A stretch of DNA of 32,217 bases, taken from positions 1 through 32,217 of the forward strand of contig JAUPTX010000007.1 of assembly GCA_030917865.1 (NCBI GenBank). The letters run 5' to 3'. Below are positions 15,821-23,508 of the stretch, one piece after another. Positions within the stretch are counted from its first letter, which is position 1, and each line of letters starts with the position of its first letter. The notes beneath the pieces are model-generated. The model was not told the DNA's origin. It saw only the letters and a program-made list of their open reading frames with translations, and made no database searches. A program made the translations under genes and the position numbers. This DNA comes from Patescibacteria group bacterium. GTDB taxonomy: Bacteria > Patescibacteriota > Minisyncoccia > Phycocordibacterales > CSBR16-119.

Positions 15821-17140
15821 ATGAAAAATTTTCAAATTATTCTACTTATTGTTTTTGGTCTTTTTGCTGGACTTGCTTTGGCTTTTTTCTCTGGTGGAAT
15901 AGATCTTCCTCAAAGGGCCGCAGATAGTCCTACTGGAGGTGTGACTGGTTCTGTGACAATGTGGGGAACATTACCATCTTCGACTTTGCGTTCAACGATA
16001 GACTATTTAAATACAACATTTGGCGGTAGTGTCACATTAAGATATATACAAAAAGATCCTCAAACATACGAAGAAGAGCTTTTAAATGCTTTTGCTTTTG
16101 GTGGCGCCCCAGATATTCTTTTATTATCAAACAGCCTCATAAGTTTATACGAAGACAAAATCGTCACTGTTCCATACGCAGCTTTTTCTGAAAGAGCTTT
16201 TTCTGACTCGTATATACAAGCTGCCGATGTTTTTAAAAATGAAACAGGGATACTTGGTTTTCCTGTTTTGGCAGATCCCCTGATTATGTTTTATAACAAA
16301 AGTCATTTTGACTCAAAAGGCATTTCAACCCCTCCTGTTTATTGGAAGGATCTTTCTTTACTCGTACCAACATTCACAGAAAAAAATGAAGTTTTGGAAA
16401 TTAAAAAAAGCGGACTTGCTTTTGGAGAAACAGTAAATGTTCGAAACTTTAAAGAAATAATTTCAGCCTTGAATTTACAACTCGGCAACCCTATAACTCA
16501 AAGAGATTTTAATACTGCTGTTTATAAGTCCGTTTTTTCTAATAATTCACCAATATCTTCAAAGCCAGCAGAAGAAGCGTTGAAATTTTATTTAGAATTT
16601 TCTAATCCATTAAAATCAAATTATTCTTGGAATAAAAGCATGCCAGATTCTTTGCAGGCTTTTGTTGCAGGTGACCTGTCTGTGTATTTTGGTCTTGCAA
16701 GCGAGATACCCCTAATACAAAGGATGAATCCAAACCTAAATTTTGACGTCGCGATAATTCCACAAGTTGAAGGTTCTCCAAGTTTTGTTACTTATGCAAA
16801 CGTTTATGCATTGGCTATACCAAAAACTTCTCAAAATTTTCAAGCCGCATATTATGTTTCTGGTCAAATATCAAACACAGATATAGCCAGTCCTTTTTCT
16901 ATCGCATCTGGACTCACTCCTGTTCGAAGAGATTTATTAAAACCTTCTTCTGCATATTCTAAATATATAGAAGTTGCGTATCGTGCAGCTCTTCAATCTA
17001 AATCTTGGGTTATACCAAACTCCAAAGAAGTTGAAAAAATATTTGCAAGTATGGTTGAAAGTAATATTTCCGGACTTAAAAATATTTCAAAATCTATAAC
17101 AGATGCTTCTGTGGAATTACAAACAATTATGACCAGATAG
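15821..17140 (+). CDS. Membrane-anchored solute-binding-like protein
   Basis: A 439-residue extracytoplasmic protein resembling family 1 (sugar-type) ABC substrate-binding proteins. Residues 5-25 are a hydrophobic signal or anchor without a lipobox cysteine. The mature part shows VTMWGTLPSSTL, then NAFAFGGAPDILLLSNSLI, then ILGFPVLADPLIMFYNKSHF, a typical two-lobe binding-protein pattern. No ABC permease or ATPase gene is nearby. Instead it is followed after two bases by the first pilin-like gene, so it probably belongs to the pilus/secretion operon, perhaps as a surface receptor. A -10-like TATAGT at 15808-15813 lies seven bases before the ATG. Confidence 0.82.
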   Translation: MKNFQIILLIVFGLFAGLALAFFSGGIDLPQRAADSPTGGVTGSVTMWGTLPSSTLRSTIDYLNTTFGGSVTLRYIQKDPQTYEEELLNAFAFGGAPDILLLSNSLISLYEDKIVTVPYAAFSERAFSDSYIQAADVFKNETGILGFPVLADPLIMFYNKSHFDSKGISTPPVYWKDLSLLVPTFTEKNEVLEIKKSGLAFGETVNVRNFKEIISALNLQLGNPITQRDFNTAVYKSVFSNNSPISSKPAEEALKFYLEFSNPLKSNYSWNKSMPDSLQAFVAGDLSVYFGLASEIPLIQRMNPNLNFDVAIIPQVEGSPSFVTYANVYALAIPKTSQNFQAAYYVSGQISNTDIASPFSIASGLTPVRRDLLKPSSAYSKYIEVAYRAALQSKSWVIPNSKEVEKIFASMVESNISGLKNISKSITDASVELQTIMTR

Positions 17141-17142
17141 CT

Positions 17143-18384
17143 ATGAATTTAAATTTTATCAGAAAAATATTTCTAGGATCTTTTGTGGGACTTTTCTTGC
17201 CCTTGTTTGCTTTTGCTCAGTCAGGAACACAAATACAAAACATTTCTTGGAATCTTGATTCTACTAATCCATTCTCTGTTTCTGGTGGTGGCACGATGAC
17301 TTTAAACGGCAATACTTGGCAACAAATATCAAATACATTCAAATGGCAAATACAGTGGGGTTATGCTGGTAATTATACTCCAGAGTCTGGAAGCAATGCG
17401 TCTTTGGGCGGAGAATCTGTGTTTATGGGATATATTCCTAACAACGCAACACCTACAAACCTTTTTACTTCTACTGCCTCACACTTGTCTCAGGTGCCAG
17501 GAACCAACCAATACGTTTTTAATATTCCATCTGTTTTTCAAAATGTTCTTTGGCCTGCTTCAAATTATTATTTTGATATTATTGAATGGGATCAAGCGGG
17601 AACAGATGGAACAAGAAGATTTTTTGAAGGAGTTGTTCAGACCGACAGGCTAAATCCAAGTTCTGTAACCTTAAATGTTAACCAGGGTTCAAACAATGCA
17701 TATCTTATAAACTTTACTGTAAACGGTCCACAAAATATTTTAAACAGCATGCCTGTTTCTTTGTATATTACCAACTCTCAAGCTACTGGTGCTGTAGACA
17801 CTGCGCCTCAAAACCCAATTTGGGCTGGAACTGCAACATTTTCTCAGAATACATTAAATTTCAGCATACCGTCTGGGATACTAAACACCGGAACAAATTA
17901 TTATCTTAGAATTATCAATGCTCAGCCTGGTGCCGGTGGACTTAGTTTGTTGGATCAAGATATTTTGATAAACGTGCCGGCGCCAACCACACCTCCTTCT
18001 GGTGGAGGTTCTCAAAATCCAACCAACCCAAACACTGATCAAGGAGACTTCGCTTCTCCAGACGATTTTTCTAATGGTATCGTTAATTGTGACGGGGTTA
18101 ATGTTGAATGTAATTTTGAAAGATTGCTTGATCTCGTTAACAGGTCAGTTAATTTTGTAATATTCATAATCGGTATTCCTTTAGTTGCCCTGTCTTTTGT
18201 TTATGCTGGATTTTTAATGGCAACAAGTGGCGGAAGTAGTGGAAAAAAAGATCAAGCAAAAGCCGCGATATCAGGTGCTGTAACAGGACTTATAATACTT
18301 TTAGCTGCATGGCTAATTGTCCGAACAGTTCTTCTTGTTTTTGGTTACCAAGGTCCTTTATTAGGAATTTTAGGAGCTAACTAA
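17143..18384 (+). CDS. Pilin-like protein 1, large secreted domain
   Basis: A 413-residue type IV secretion pilin-like protein (VirB2/TrbC type). A signal peptide ends at about residue 24 (LFAFAQ). The exported part of about 260 residues is rich in Ser, Thr, Asn and aromatic residues, looks all-beta, and ends in a Pro/Gly/Asn linker. Two membrane helices follow at about 338-362 (VIFIIGIPLVALSFVYAGFL) and 377-402, separated by the short charged loop GGSSGKKDQAKAAI. That hairpin is the pilin signature shared with the next five genes. It starts two bases after the solute-binding gene. The ectodomain has no recognised family; it may display or bind ligand at the cell surface. Confidence 0.82.
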   Translation: MNLNFIRKIFLGSFVGLFLPLFAFAQSGTQIQNISWNLDSTNPFSVSGGGTMTLNGNTWQQISNTFKWQIQWGYAGNYTPESGSNASLGGESVFMGYIPNNATPTNLFTSTASHLSQVPGTNQYVFNIPSVFQNVLWPASNYYFDIIEWDQAGTDGTRRFFEGVVQTDRLNPSSVTLNVNQGSNNAYLINFTVNGPQNILNSMPVSLYITNSQATGAVDTAPQNPIWAGTATFSQNTLNFSIPSGILNTGTNYYLRIINAQPGAGGLSLLDQDILINVPAPTTPPSGGGSQNPTNPNTDQGDFASPDDFSNGIVNCDGVNVECNFERLLDLVNRSVNFVIFIIGIPLVALSFVYAGFLMATSGGSSGKKDQAKAAISGAVTGLIILLAAWLIVRTVLLVFGYQGPLLGILGAN

Positions 18385-18385
18385 T

Positions 18386-19393
18386 ATGAAAAATTTTTTA
18401 ATCAAAATAATATTTGCACTTTCTATATCGACAACGTCTTTTTTGATTGCTGATATAAAAGAAGCAAGAGCCGAGTGTCAGATATTAAACGCAAGTTTTA
18501 GAACTCTTGGGCAAAACGGTCAACCGATGCAACAAATCTCGTTAACAAACTGGTATTCAGACAGTGTTCGCCCATATGTTTATGTAGACGTTCAAACGCT
18601 GGGATGCAATGGACAAACTATACAGTTTAGTTTGACTGAATTTGATGACGCTCTTTTAAATCCTACAGGTAATTTACAGTTTAATATAAATAGTGATGAT
18701 GTAAACGGTATGGATTTGTCAGACCAGGATTTTATGACCGGTTTTAATTGTACTAATCAATCATATTGCATAGATAATCGTTCTATTCCAATAGGCTCTG
18801 CGGCTTCAGAAAATAATTTTACCGTTGTTCTTCGGTCCGGTGAAGATGAATGTGATCAGATCTCTGATATTGATTGTAGATACTTTGTAAGAATAAATGA
18901 TAATTGGATTCCTTCATCTGCCATAAACATATCTCAGGTTCAAAGGCTTGAATACAACTGCGATAGTCTTTGTGATGAATCTTGGACTTGGATAGATGTT
19001 ATCTCTTACTTACAAACTCATCCAAATGACCCAGCTCTTGCTACGGATGACACATCAAACAACAATACTACCACCACAGCTGTCGGTGTTACAAACGTAC
19101 CGGTAGATATCGAGAACCCAATAGGTGATTCTGATATGACCATAATAGATTTCATAGAAAAAATAATAGACTTTGCAATAACAGTAGGTATACCGATAGT
19201 TGCATTAGCTATAATCTATTCTGGACTTTTGTTTGTGACAGCACGTGGTAATCCAAGTCAAATAGAAACAGCCAAAACTGCTTTTACATATGCTGTTATC
19301 GGTGGAGCACTTCTTTTAGGTGCTTGGATTTTTGCTAGAATTATACGAGACGCGCTTAATAGTTTGGCGATGATTATGAATTATTTTGTTTAG
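18386..19393 (+). CDS. Pilin-like protein 2, cysteine-rich ectodomain
   Basis: A 335-residue pilin-like protein. A signal peptide ends near residue 29 (KEARA before ECQIL). The secreted region of about 215 residues has eight cysteines, including GCNG, FNCT, YCID, DECDQ, DCRY, YNCDS and LCDES, suggesting up to four disulfides outside the membrane. The C-terminal hairpin consists of a helix (IPIVALAIIYSGLLFVTA) at about 270-287, the loop RGNPSQIETAKTAF, and a second helix (AVIGGALLLGAWIFARII) at about 303-322. It starts one base after the previous stop, with an AGGAG sequence inside that gene. Cysteine content distinguishes it from pilin-like protein 1; the function of the domain is unknown. 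Confidence 0.82.
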   Translation: MKNFLIKIIFALSISTTSFLIADIKEARAECQILNASFRTLGQNGQPMQQISLTNWYSDSVRPYVYVDVQTLGCNGQTIQFSLTEFDDALLNPTGNLQFNINSDDVNGMDLSDQDFMTGFNCTNQSYCIDNRSIPIGSAASENNFTVVLRSGEDECDQISDIDCRYFVRINDNWIPSSAINISQVQRLEYNCDSLCDESWTWIDVISYLQTHPNDPALATDDTSNNNTTTTAVGVTNVPVDIENPIGDSDMTIIDFIEKIIDFAITVGIPIVALAIIYSGLLFVTARGNPSQIETAKTAFTYAVIGGALLLGAWIFARIIRDALNSLAMIMNYFV

Positions 19394-19394
19394 T

Positions 19395-20213
19395 ATGAAT
19401 TTTTTAAGAAAAATATTTTTATCGCTTTCTTTATTCATTTTTCCTTCAGTGGTTTTTGCTGGCCCTAGTATTATGTGGGAAAACACACCCACAATAGATC
19501 AGGGTGTAATAACTGGGTATTTAAATATTTCAGGAATAGATTCTCAAACACCACCGCTAACAGTTCTTATTTTTAGTGATTCTGATCCAGAATTTAATCC
19601 ATATACTTCTTATGCAAACCTTAGTTTGGCTCAAAATGGACCATTGACTTTTCAAGCACCAGCTGACGGTGTTCTTACATACTTTTTGCCAGTTTTAGTT
19701 GACGGATCGTTATTGAATGGCCAGCAGCTAAATCCTTTTGCATCCTATACTGTTGGTCAGGTTGCAAATATATCTCCTGCAAATAATAACAATGGTGGTT
19801 TCGGGGGCAACCAGGGAGGTAACCCTACTGGCGGCGGAAACCAAAATCCTAATTCCACAAACCCAAATCCAACCGATAATAATAATCCACAAACTTCATC
19901 TGGCTGGCCAAACGAAGCTATCGACAACCCTCTAGAAGTAGACAACCTAAACAACTTTATAGCAAATGTTTTAAATGCCTTTTTAAAGATAGCGATACCT
20001 ATACTTGCTCTTTTCTTGATTTATTCTGGTCTGAAGTTTGTGATAGCTCGCGGCAACGAAAAAGAGCTCGAGACTGCCAAACAAAACTTGCTTTGGACTG
20101 TGGTTGGTGGGACAATACTTTTAGGTGCTTGGACAATAGTAAAGATACTTAAAGGTACCGTAGAAGAACTTGATATTACGTTAATTAATAGCTTAGTAAA
20201 TTATTTTGTATAA
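19395..20213 (+). CDS. Pilin-like protein 3, short ectodomain
   Basis: A 272-residue pilin-like protein from the ATG at 19395, one base after the previous stop; a TTG three codons earlier is an unlikely start. The signal peptide ends at about residue 20 (PSVVFAG). A beta-type secreted domain of about 110 residues is followed by an Asn/Gly/Pro-rich linker (GGFGGNQGGNPTGGGNQNPN), then the two-helix hairpin: ILALFLIYSGLKFVIA, loop RGNEKELETAKQNL, and LLWTVVGGTILLGAWTIVKIL. The loop and second helix are closest to pilin-like protein 2, suggesting duplication. The linker probably spaces the exposed domain from the membrane hairpin. Confidence 0.82.
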   Translation: MNFLRKIFLSLSLFIFPSVVFAGPSIMWENTPTIDQGVITGYLNISGIDSQTPPLTVLIFSDSDPEFNPYTSYANLSLAQNGPLTFQAPADGVLTYFLPVLVDGSLLNGQQLNPFASYTVGQVANISPANNNNGGFGGNQGGNPTGGGNQNPNSTNPNPTDNNNPQTSSGWPNEAIDNPLEVDNLNNFIANVLNAFLKIAIPILALFLIYSGLKFVIARGNEKELETAKQNLLWTVVGGTILLGAWTIVKILKGTVEELDITLINSLVNYFV

Positions 20214-20215
20214 AT

Positions 20216-20629
20216 ATGAAAAATATAATTATTAAATCCGTTGCATCTTTGTTCCTGACGTTTATGCCCGTGTTTGTTTTTGCACAAGCGCCGAACGTCA
20301 ACATAAACTATAACGCACAATCAACATCCAACAATGTCTGCGACAACGATATCGGTAGCATTTCAGAACTTTTTGATTTAGCAATATGTATACTTCAAAG
20401 ATCTGTTTGGCCATTACTGATATCTTTGTCTGTTATTGTATTTATAATCGGAGTTATAAAATATATTAAAAATGGTGACGACAGTAAAGCTAGAGAAGAG
20501 GGTAGAAATTTCATGATATATGGAATAATTGGACTTTTTGTCATGATATCTGTTTGGGGTTTGGTTGGTGTTTTGCAGGGAACATTTGGACTTGGAAACA
20601 GTGTATTTATTCCACAGCTTCCACAATAA
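20216..20629 (+). CDS. Pilin-like protein 4, minimal form
   Basis: A 137-residue VirB2-like pilin. The signal peptide ends near residue 24 (PVFVFAQ). About 35 polar residues with two cysteines (VCDND and AICIL) are followed by the membrane hairpin: helix PLLISLSVIVFIIGVIKYI, loop KNGDDSKAREEGRN, and helix FMIYGIIGLFVMISVWGLVGVL. A short hydrophobic C-terminus follows. The second helix has the Trp-Gly-Leu pattern shared with pilin-like protein 5 and differs from the LLGAW pattern of proteins 1-3. It begins two bases after the previous gene and probably ends the first pilin transcript, since a new promoter follows. Confidence 0.85.
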   Translation: MKNIIIKSVASLFLTFMPVFVFAQAPNVNINYNAQSTSNNVCDNDIGSISELFDLAICILQRSVWPLLISLSVIVFIIGVIKYIKNGDDSKAREEGRNFMIYGIIGLFVMISVWGLVGVLQGTFGLGNSVFIPQLPQ

Positions 20630-20643
20630 AACTTTGTTTTTGG

Positions 20644-20652
20644 TGGTATAAT
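20644..20652 (+). promoter_or_regulatory. Extended -10 promoter for pilin-like 5
   Basis: TGG at 20644-20646 directly precedes a perfect TATAAT at 20647-20652, just after the stop of pilin-like protein 4. It lacks a clear -35 box. The predicted start at about 20659 lies right before the structured leader. Confidence 0.7.
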
Positions 20653-20661
20653 TTAAAAAGG

Positions 20662-20722
20662 TATAAATTCCGCACTCATGGCGTGGTCACATGTGTGGTC
20701 GCTCCTTGGTTCGGAATTTATA
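20662..20722 (+). ncRNA. Structured 5' leader hairpin of pilin-like 5
   Basis: TATAAATTCCG (20662-20672) pairs exactly with CGGAATTTATA (20712-20722), an 11-base stem closing a 39-base loop. The loop contains an 8-base palindrome CACATGTG and is richer in G and C than the rest of the leader. It starts three bases after the predicted transcription start, so it would form the 5' end of the pilin mRNA. A stabilising or regulatory RNA element is inferred; it matches no riboswitch class I know. Confidence 0.55.
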
Positions 20723-20729
20723 TAAAATA

Positions 20730-20745
20730 TTATTAACGTTAATAA
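20730..20745. repeat. 16-base palindrome before pilin-like 5 start
   Basis: TTATTAACGTTAATAA is a perfect palindrome ending 13 bases before the ATG at 20759, at about the place a ribosome-binding site would occupy. It could be a protein-binding site or a weak RNA hairpin, followed by a short T tract. Confidence 0.5.
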
Positions 20746-20758
20746 ATTTTTTATTCAT

Positions 20759-21184
20759 ATGAATAAACTTTACAAAGTTCTAGGTTTCGCGGCTGTTATG
20801 GGTTCTCCTTTAATGGCTCTTGCTCAACCAGTGGGCGGTACACCAGTTGACGTTGGTGGACCAAATGCATTCAGTATCTTGGCTGTTATTGCCAACATAA
20901 TGAACATTATTATCCCTCTTTTGATTACTGCTGCTGTTATTTATATAATCGCAGGTATTCTAAAATACGTTACAGCTTCTGATGGTGACAAACAAGCAGA
21001 AGGAAGAACAATGATCATCTCTGGTGTTGTTGGTCTTTTCGTTATCGTTTCTATCTGGGGACTTGTTGCGATACTTAACTCAACATTTAGAATTCAACAA
21101 TCAGGTACTGCTACTCAAGTTGAATGTATCCCTGGAACACTTATTGGTTACGAAAACGGTCAACCTATATTCTGTCAAGAATAA
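20759..21184 (+). CDS. Pilin-like protein 5, probable major pilin
   Basis: A 141-residue VirB2-like pilin. The signal peptide ends at about residue 23 (PLMALAQ). After a Gly/Pro/Val-rich segment come helix 1 (IMNIIIPLLITAAVIYIIAGIL), the loop KYVTASDGDKQAEGRT, and helix 2 (MIISGVVGLFVIVSIWGLVAIL). A polar C-terminal tail with two cysteines (VECIPGT and IFCQE) may be exposed and disulfide-linked. It alone among the pilins has its own promoter and a structured leader, which suggests separate, probably higher expression, so it is the best candidate for the main structural subunit. That role is inferred. No strong Shine-Dalgarno site is seen. Confidence 0.87.
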   Translation: MNKLYKVLGFAAVMGSPLMALAQPVGGTPVDVGGPNAFSILAVIANIMNIIIPLLITAAVIYIIAGILKYVTASDGDKQAEGRTMIISGVVGLFVIVSIWGLVAILNSTFRIQQSGTATQVECIPGTLIGYENGQPIFCQE

Positions 21185-21187
21185 TAT

Positions 21188-21520
21188 ATGTGGCCTTTTG
21201 TCTTCACTGCTTATGCGTCGCTTGATAGCACCATAAAAAAAATAAATAAAGCTATAATAAACCCACTGATTGTTCTGATGTTTGCGATAGCGGCAGTATA
21301 TTTCTTATATGGGCTCTATGAGTTTATCAAAGATGCAGACAGTTCAGACGCAAGAGAAACAGGGAAGCGGCATATTATCTGGGGACTAATCGGGATGTTT
21401 ATAATGGTCGCTGTATACTTCATAATGGAGTTAATATTGGGCACGCTCGGTATTGGCACAGATCAGATAAACATAACTCCAGACAGTATTGATGTAAACC
21501 TTCCTCCAATCCAAGAATAA
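21188..21520 (+). CDS. Pilin-like protein 6, no obvious signal peptide
   Basis: A 110-residue protein with the same two-helix hairpin: helix 1 (PLIVLMFAIAAVYFLYGLYEFI), loop KDADSSDARETGKRHI, helix 2 (IWGLIGMFIMVAVYFIMELIL). Unlike its neighbours it has only a short, weakly hydrophobic N-terminus (MWPFVFTAYA) rather than a full signal peptide. The loop is closest to that of pilin-like 4 (DDSKAREEG). It starts three bases after pilin-like 5 and ends at a strong terminator, closing the array. A minor pilin or assembly component is plausible. Confidence 0.82.
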   Translation: MWPFVFTAYASLDSTIKKINKAIINPLIVLMFAIAAVYFLYGLYEFIKDADSSDARETGKRHIIWGLIGMFIMVAVYFIMELILGTLGIGTDQINITPDSIDVNLPPIQE

Positions 21521-21550
21521 ATCAAAATCCGCCGAAAGGCGGATTTTGAT
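21521..21550 (+). terminator. Terminator of the pilin array
   Basis: ATCAAAATCCGCC (21521-21533) pairs exactly with 21538-21550 around a GAAA tetraloop, with a T-rich right arm. It follows the last pilin stop with no gap. Confidence 0.93.
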
Positions 21551-21563
21551 TTATAAAAAGAAA

Positions 21564-21592
21564 GAAGCCCGACCGTATGCCGGTCGGGCTTC
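21564..21592 (-). terminator. Terminator of the SPFH gene pair
   Basis: GAAGCCCGACCG (21564-21575) pairs with 21581-21592 around a TATGC loop. On the minus strand it is followed by TTTCTTTTT, a strong intrinsic terminator. Confidence 0.92.
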
Positions 21593-21621
21593 ATCTTTTC
21601 GCACCGTTGGTGCGGTAGGGT

Positions 21622-22269
21622 TCAGGCTTCAGCTTTCGCTTTCGCCATCTTTTCGAGTTCGTAATCGGTGAACTTGTTCTCGATACGGATCGTACCTGCT
21701 GGCACTTTCCGCATTGCGTTCTCACCGATCTTCACATAGAAACCACCTTGTGTCGGTGGGCTCTGTACTTTGTATGGCGTGACGTCTCCTTCTTTGTCGA
21801 TGAGGGAGTTGCCGTCATTGCCAACACGATACTCCGTGGTGCTACCGTCTACGTTGCGGTAGAGAAGTCTCAGGTCTACGTCCTGGAATGTGTAACCATT
21901 CGCGAGGACTATCTCTTGCTTCTTCTTGTCTTTAGCCACGAAGAGTACGTCGTATCGCTTACCAGCACACAGCTCAGGGAGCGTGTATGTTGTTTCGGCC
22001 ATCACGATGTTCTCCGACTTCATCCATCCTACGATGGAGAAGAAGATCGCCACAGCACCGAAAGCGGCCAAACCGTTCTTCCAGGTGATGTGCCCTGTGA
22101 CGCTTTGGGTTTTACCCCGAAGCGTATTCAACATACCTCCACTCGCCTTACCCTTGTCGGGGGTCGGAGTCTGGCTCTTTTGTTTACTTGCCTTGAACTT
22201 GTTTCCAAGCGTTCCAGCAAGTATTCCGCTGAGAGCCAGTACCACTAGAACTGCTATGAGTACGTTCAT
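21622..22269 (-). CDS. Two-helix membrane protein coupled to SPFH gene
   Basis: A 215-residue protein of unknown function. An N-terminal helix at about 2-22 (NVLIAVLVVLALSGILAG) is followed by a Lys/Ser/Thr/Pro-rich linker, a second helix at about 70-83 (GLAAFGAVAIFFSIVGWM), and a soluble C-terminal domain of about 130 residues with beta character, ending in a Lys/Ala-rich helix. Its ATG overlaps the SPFH stop as ATGA, so translation is coupled. The partnership suggests a membrane complex, much as NfeD-type proteins partner SPFH proteins, but I see no NfeD similarity. Base composition is clearly more G+C-rich than in the pilin genes beside it. Confidence 0.75.
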   Translation of the reverse strand: MNVLIAVLVVLALSGILAGTLGNKFKASKQKSQTPTPDKGKASGGMLNTLRGKTQSVTGHITWKNGLAAFGAVAIFFSIVGWMKSENIVMAETTYTLPELCAGKRYDVLFVAKDKKKQEIVLANGYTFQDVDLRLLYRNVDGSTTEYRVGNDGNSLIDKEGDVTPYKVQSPPTQGGFYVKIGENAMRKVPAGTIRIENKFTDYELEKMAKAKAEA

Positions 22270-23321
22270 TGCTTTTTTGTGTTTCGTTCGTTCTGAAGGG
22301 GGAGTGATGTCAGTACTCCATTTCCGAGTACAAAAGTTGCTCCTGGCTGTAGACCTTTCATGCCCTCTTCGATATGCACGCCGATGTTGCCACGACTCGC
22401 GTCAACAATTGCCTTGCGAACTTCAGCCTGTGCCATTCCTGTTTTCATGGTTCGGTTGACTTCTTGCTCAACCGCAGGAATATCAGCGTCCCTCTTTGCT
22501 TCGTTCAGCTCTTTTTGCCTAACGGCTTCTGCGAGAGCGCCTGTGGGTTGGACAATGGGCAGATTCAGTTCGTGAATCTCACAGCCATATCCGTACCTTT
22601 CTAGCGCTTTGTTGGTCTGGAGGATTATTTCTTGTAGTATCTTATACTGCTCGGCATTGCCCCCAGATTCACTACTCATTTGCTGAACCTCTCCAATGGT
22701 CTTCATTGTTGCGACTTTTGGCCGAAGCATCGACTCAAAGTTATCACCAACAAGTACAGTAGGGTCTCCAGTTCTGTACTGATACCCATGTACGTTAGTG
22801 ATTCTCAGTGTGTATGAGAACGCAAATTCAACCAGGTTGCTACCCTCGATGGGTATACCACTGAGCACCAGGCCTTGCTTAATGAAGATCGGAGGTGCTG
22901 TATGGTAGGTGGCAGGCAGAACTTCGACCGTAGGAGTAATTACCCCAGATGGATCTTTTGAAACTTTTATTGCAGACTCTGTTATTTCAGAGCCAGCAAC
23001 TCCTCCGAACCACGGTAATGGTAACCAGGGGATTCCCGTGTAAACCATACCGAAGTAGCGAAAGAAAAAGTTCTCTCGAAGACCCTTGAGATAATTATTA
23101 TCCTTGTCTTCGTAGATGTTTCCATCTTCGTCAATTCCGTACCCTGGCTCGTTCAAGTAGTACCCAACGATGTTGGCACTACCAGCTTTTCTGTCGAGCC
23201 TTTTCCCAGAAGGTAGTTGGGTGAATGGTCCCCATTCCGTGAATGAGAAGCCGAAGAGGTACACCATCACGCAGATGGCGGTTAAGGCAATACCTACAAA
23301 GATTTCTCCGATGAGTTCCAT
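22266..23321 (-). CDS. SPFH/band-7 domain membrane protein
   Basis: A 351-residue SPFH (stomatin/flotillin) family protein, which forms membrane-associated oligomers and organises membrane microdomains. One N-terminal helix at about 6-26 anchors it. The SPFH domain covers roughly 125-250 (VEFAFSYTLRITNVHGYQYR), followed by a helical region rich in Ala, Glu and Lys (ALAEAVRQKELNEAKRDADI) typical of the coiled-coil extension, then a Gly-rich end. The start is supported by a consensus promoter about 70 bases upstream. It is coupled by overlap to the two-helix gene. A hand count of 22501-22560 gives 34 G+C of 60, against 18 of 60 at 20461-20520 in the pilins, so composition differs sharply. Confidence 0.87.
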   Translation of the reverse strand: MELIGEIFVGIALTAICVMVYLFGFSFTEWGPFTQLPSGKRLDRKAGSANIVGYYLNEPGYGIDEDGNIYEDKDNNYLKGLRENFFFRYFGMVYTGIPWLPLPWFGGVAGSEITESAIKVSKDPSGVITPTVEVLPATYHTAPPIFIKQGLVLSGIPIEGSNLVEFAFSYTLRITNVHGYQYRTGDPTVLVGDNFESMLRPKVATMKTIGEVQQMSSESGGNAEQYKILQEIILQTNKALERYGYGCEIHELNLPIVQPTGALAEAVRQKELNEAKRDADIPAVEQEVNRTMKTGMAQAEVRKAIVDASRGNIGVHIEEGMKGLQPGATFVLGNGVLTSLPLQNERNTKKQ

Positions 23322-23398
23322 GGCGTATGTTGTGTTGTTGGTTTCAATGAACAGGCATCTTTCGTCACTCTTGGTGATTACTCCTAGCCTCTATATGT

Positions 23399-23428
23399 AT
23401 TATATCACAATATATGCTGTTTTGTCAA
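23399..23428 (-). promoter_or_regulatory. Consensus promoter of the SPFH pair
   Basis: On the minus strand TTGACA (23423-23428), an 18-base spacer, and TATAAT (23399-23404), both hexamers perfect. The leader of about 70 bases is rich in A and C near the ATG and lacks a Shine-Dalgarno site. Confidence 0.88.
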
Positions 23429-23508
23429 GCTTAAAAACGGCTTTAAATAAGGGTTTTCACTTATTTAAGAAATAAAATTTAACTAAAAAATAATAAAAAT
23501 CCACAAAC

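Noticed and set aside
18386-21520. Type IV pilus (PilA) pilins
   Set aside because: There is no prepilin peptidase site with Phe/Glu at the mature N-terminus; the two-helix hairpin fits VirB2/TrbC-type pilins instead.
21748-22459. Long plus-strand frames opposite the SPFH gene pair
   Set aside because: Higher G+C content leaves antisense frames open by chance; the minus-strand genes have promoter, coupling, terminator and a recognised domain.
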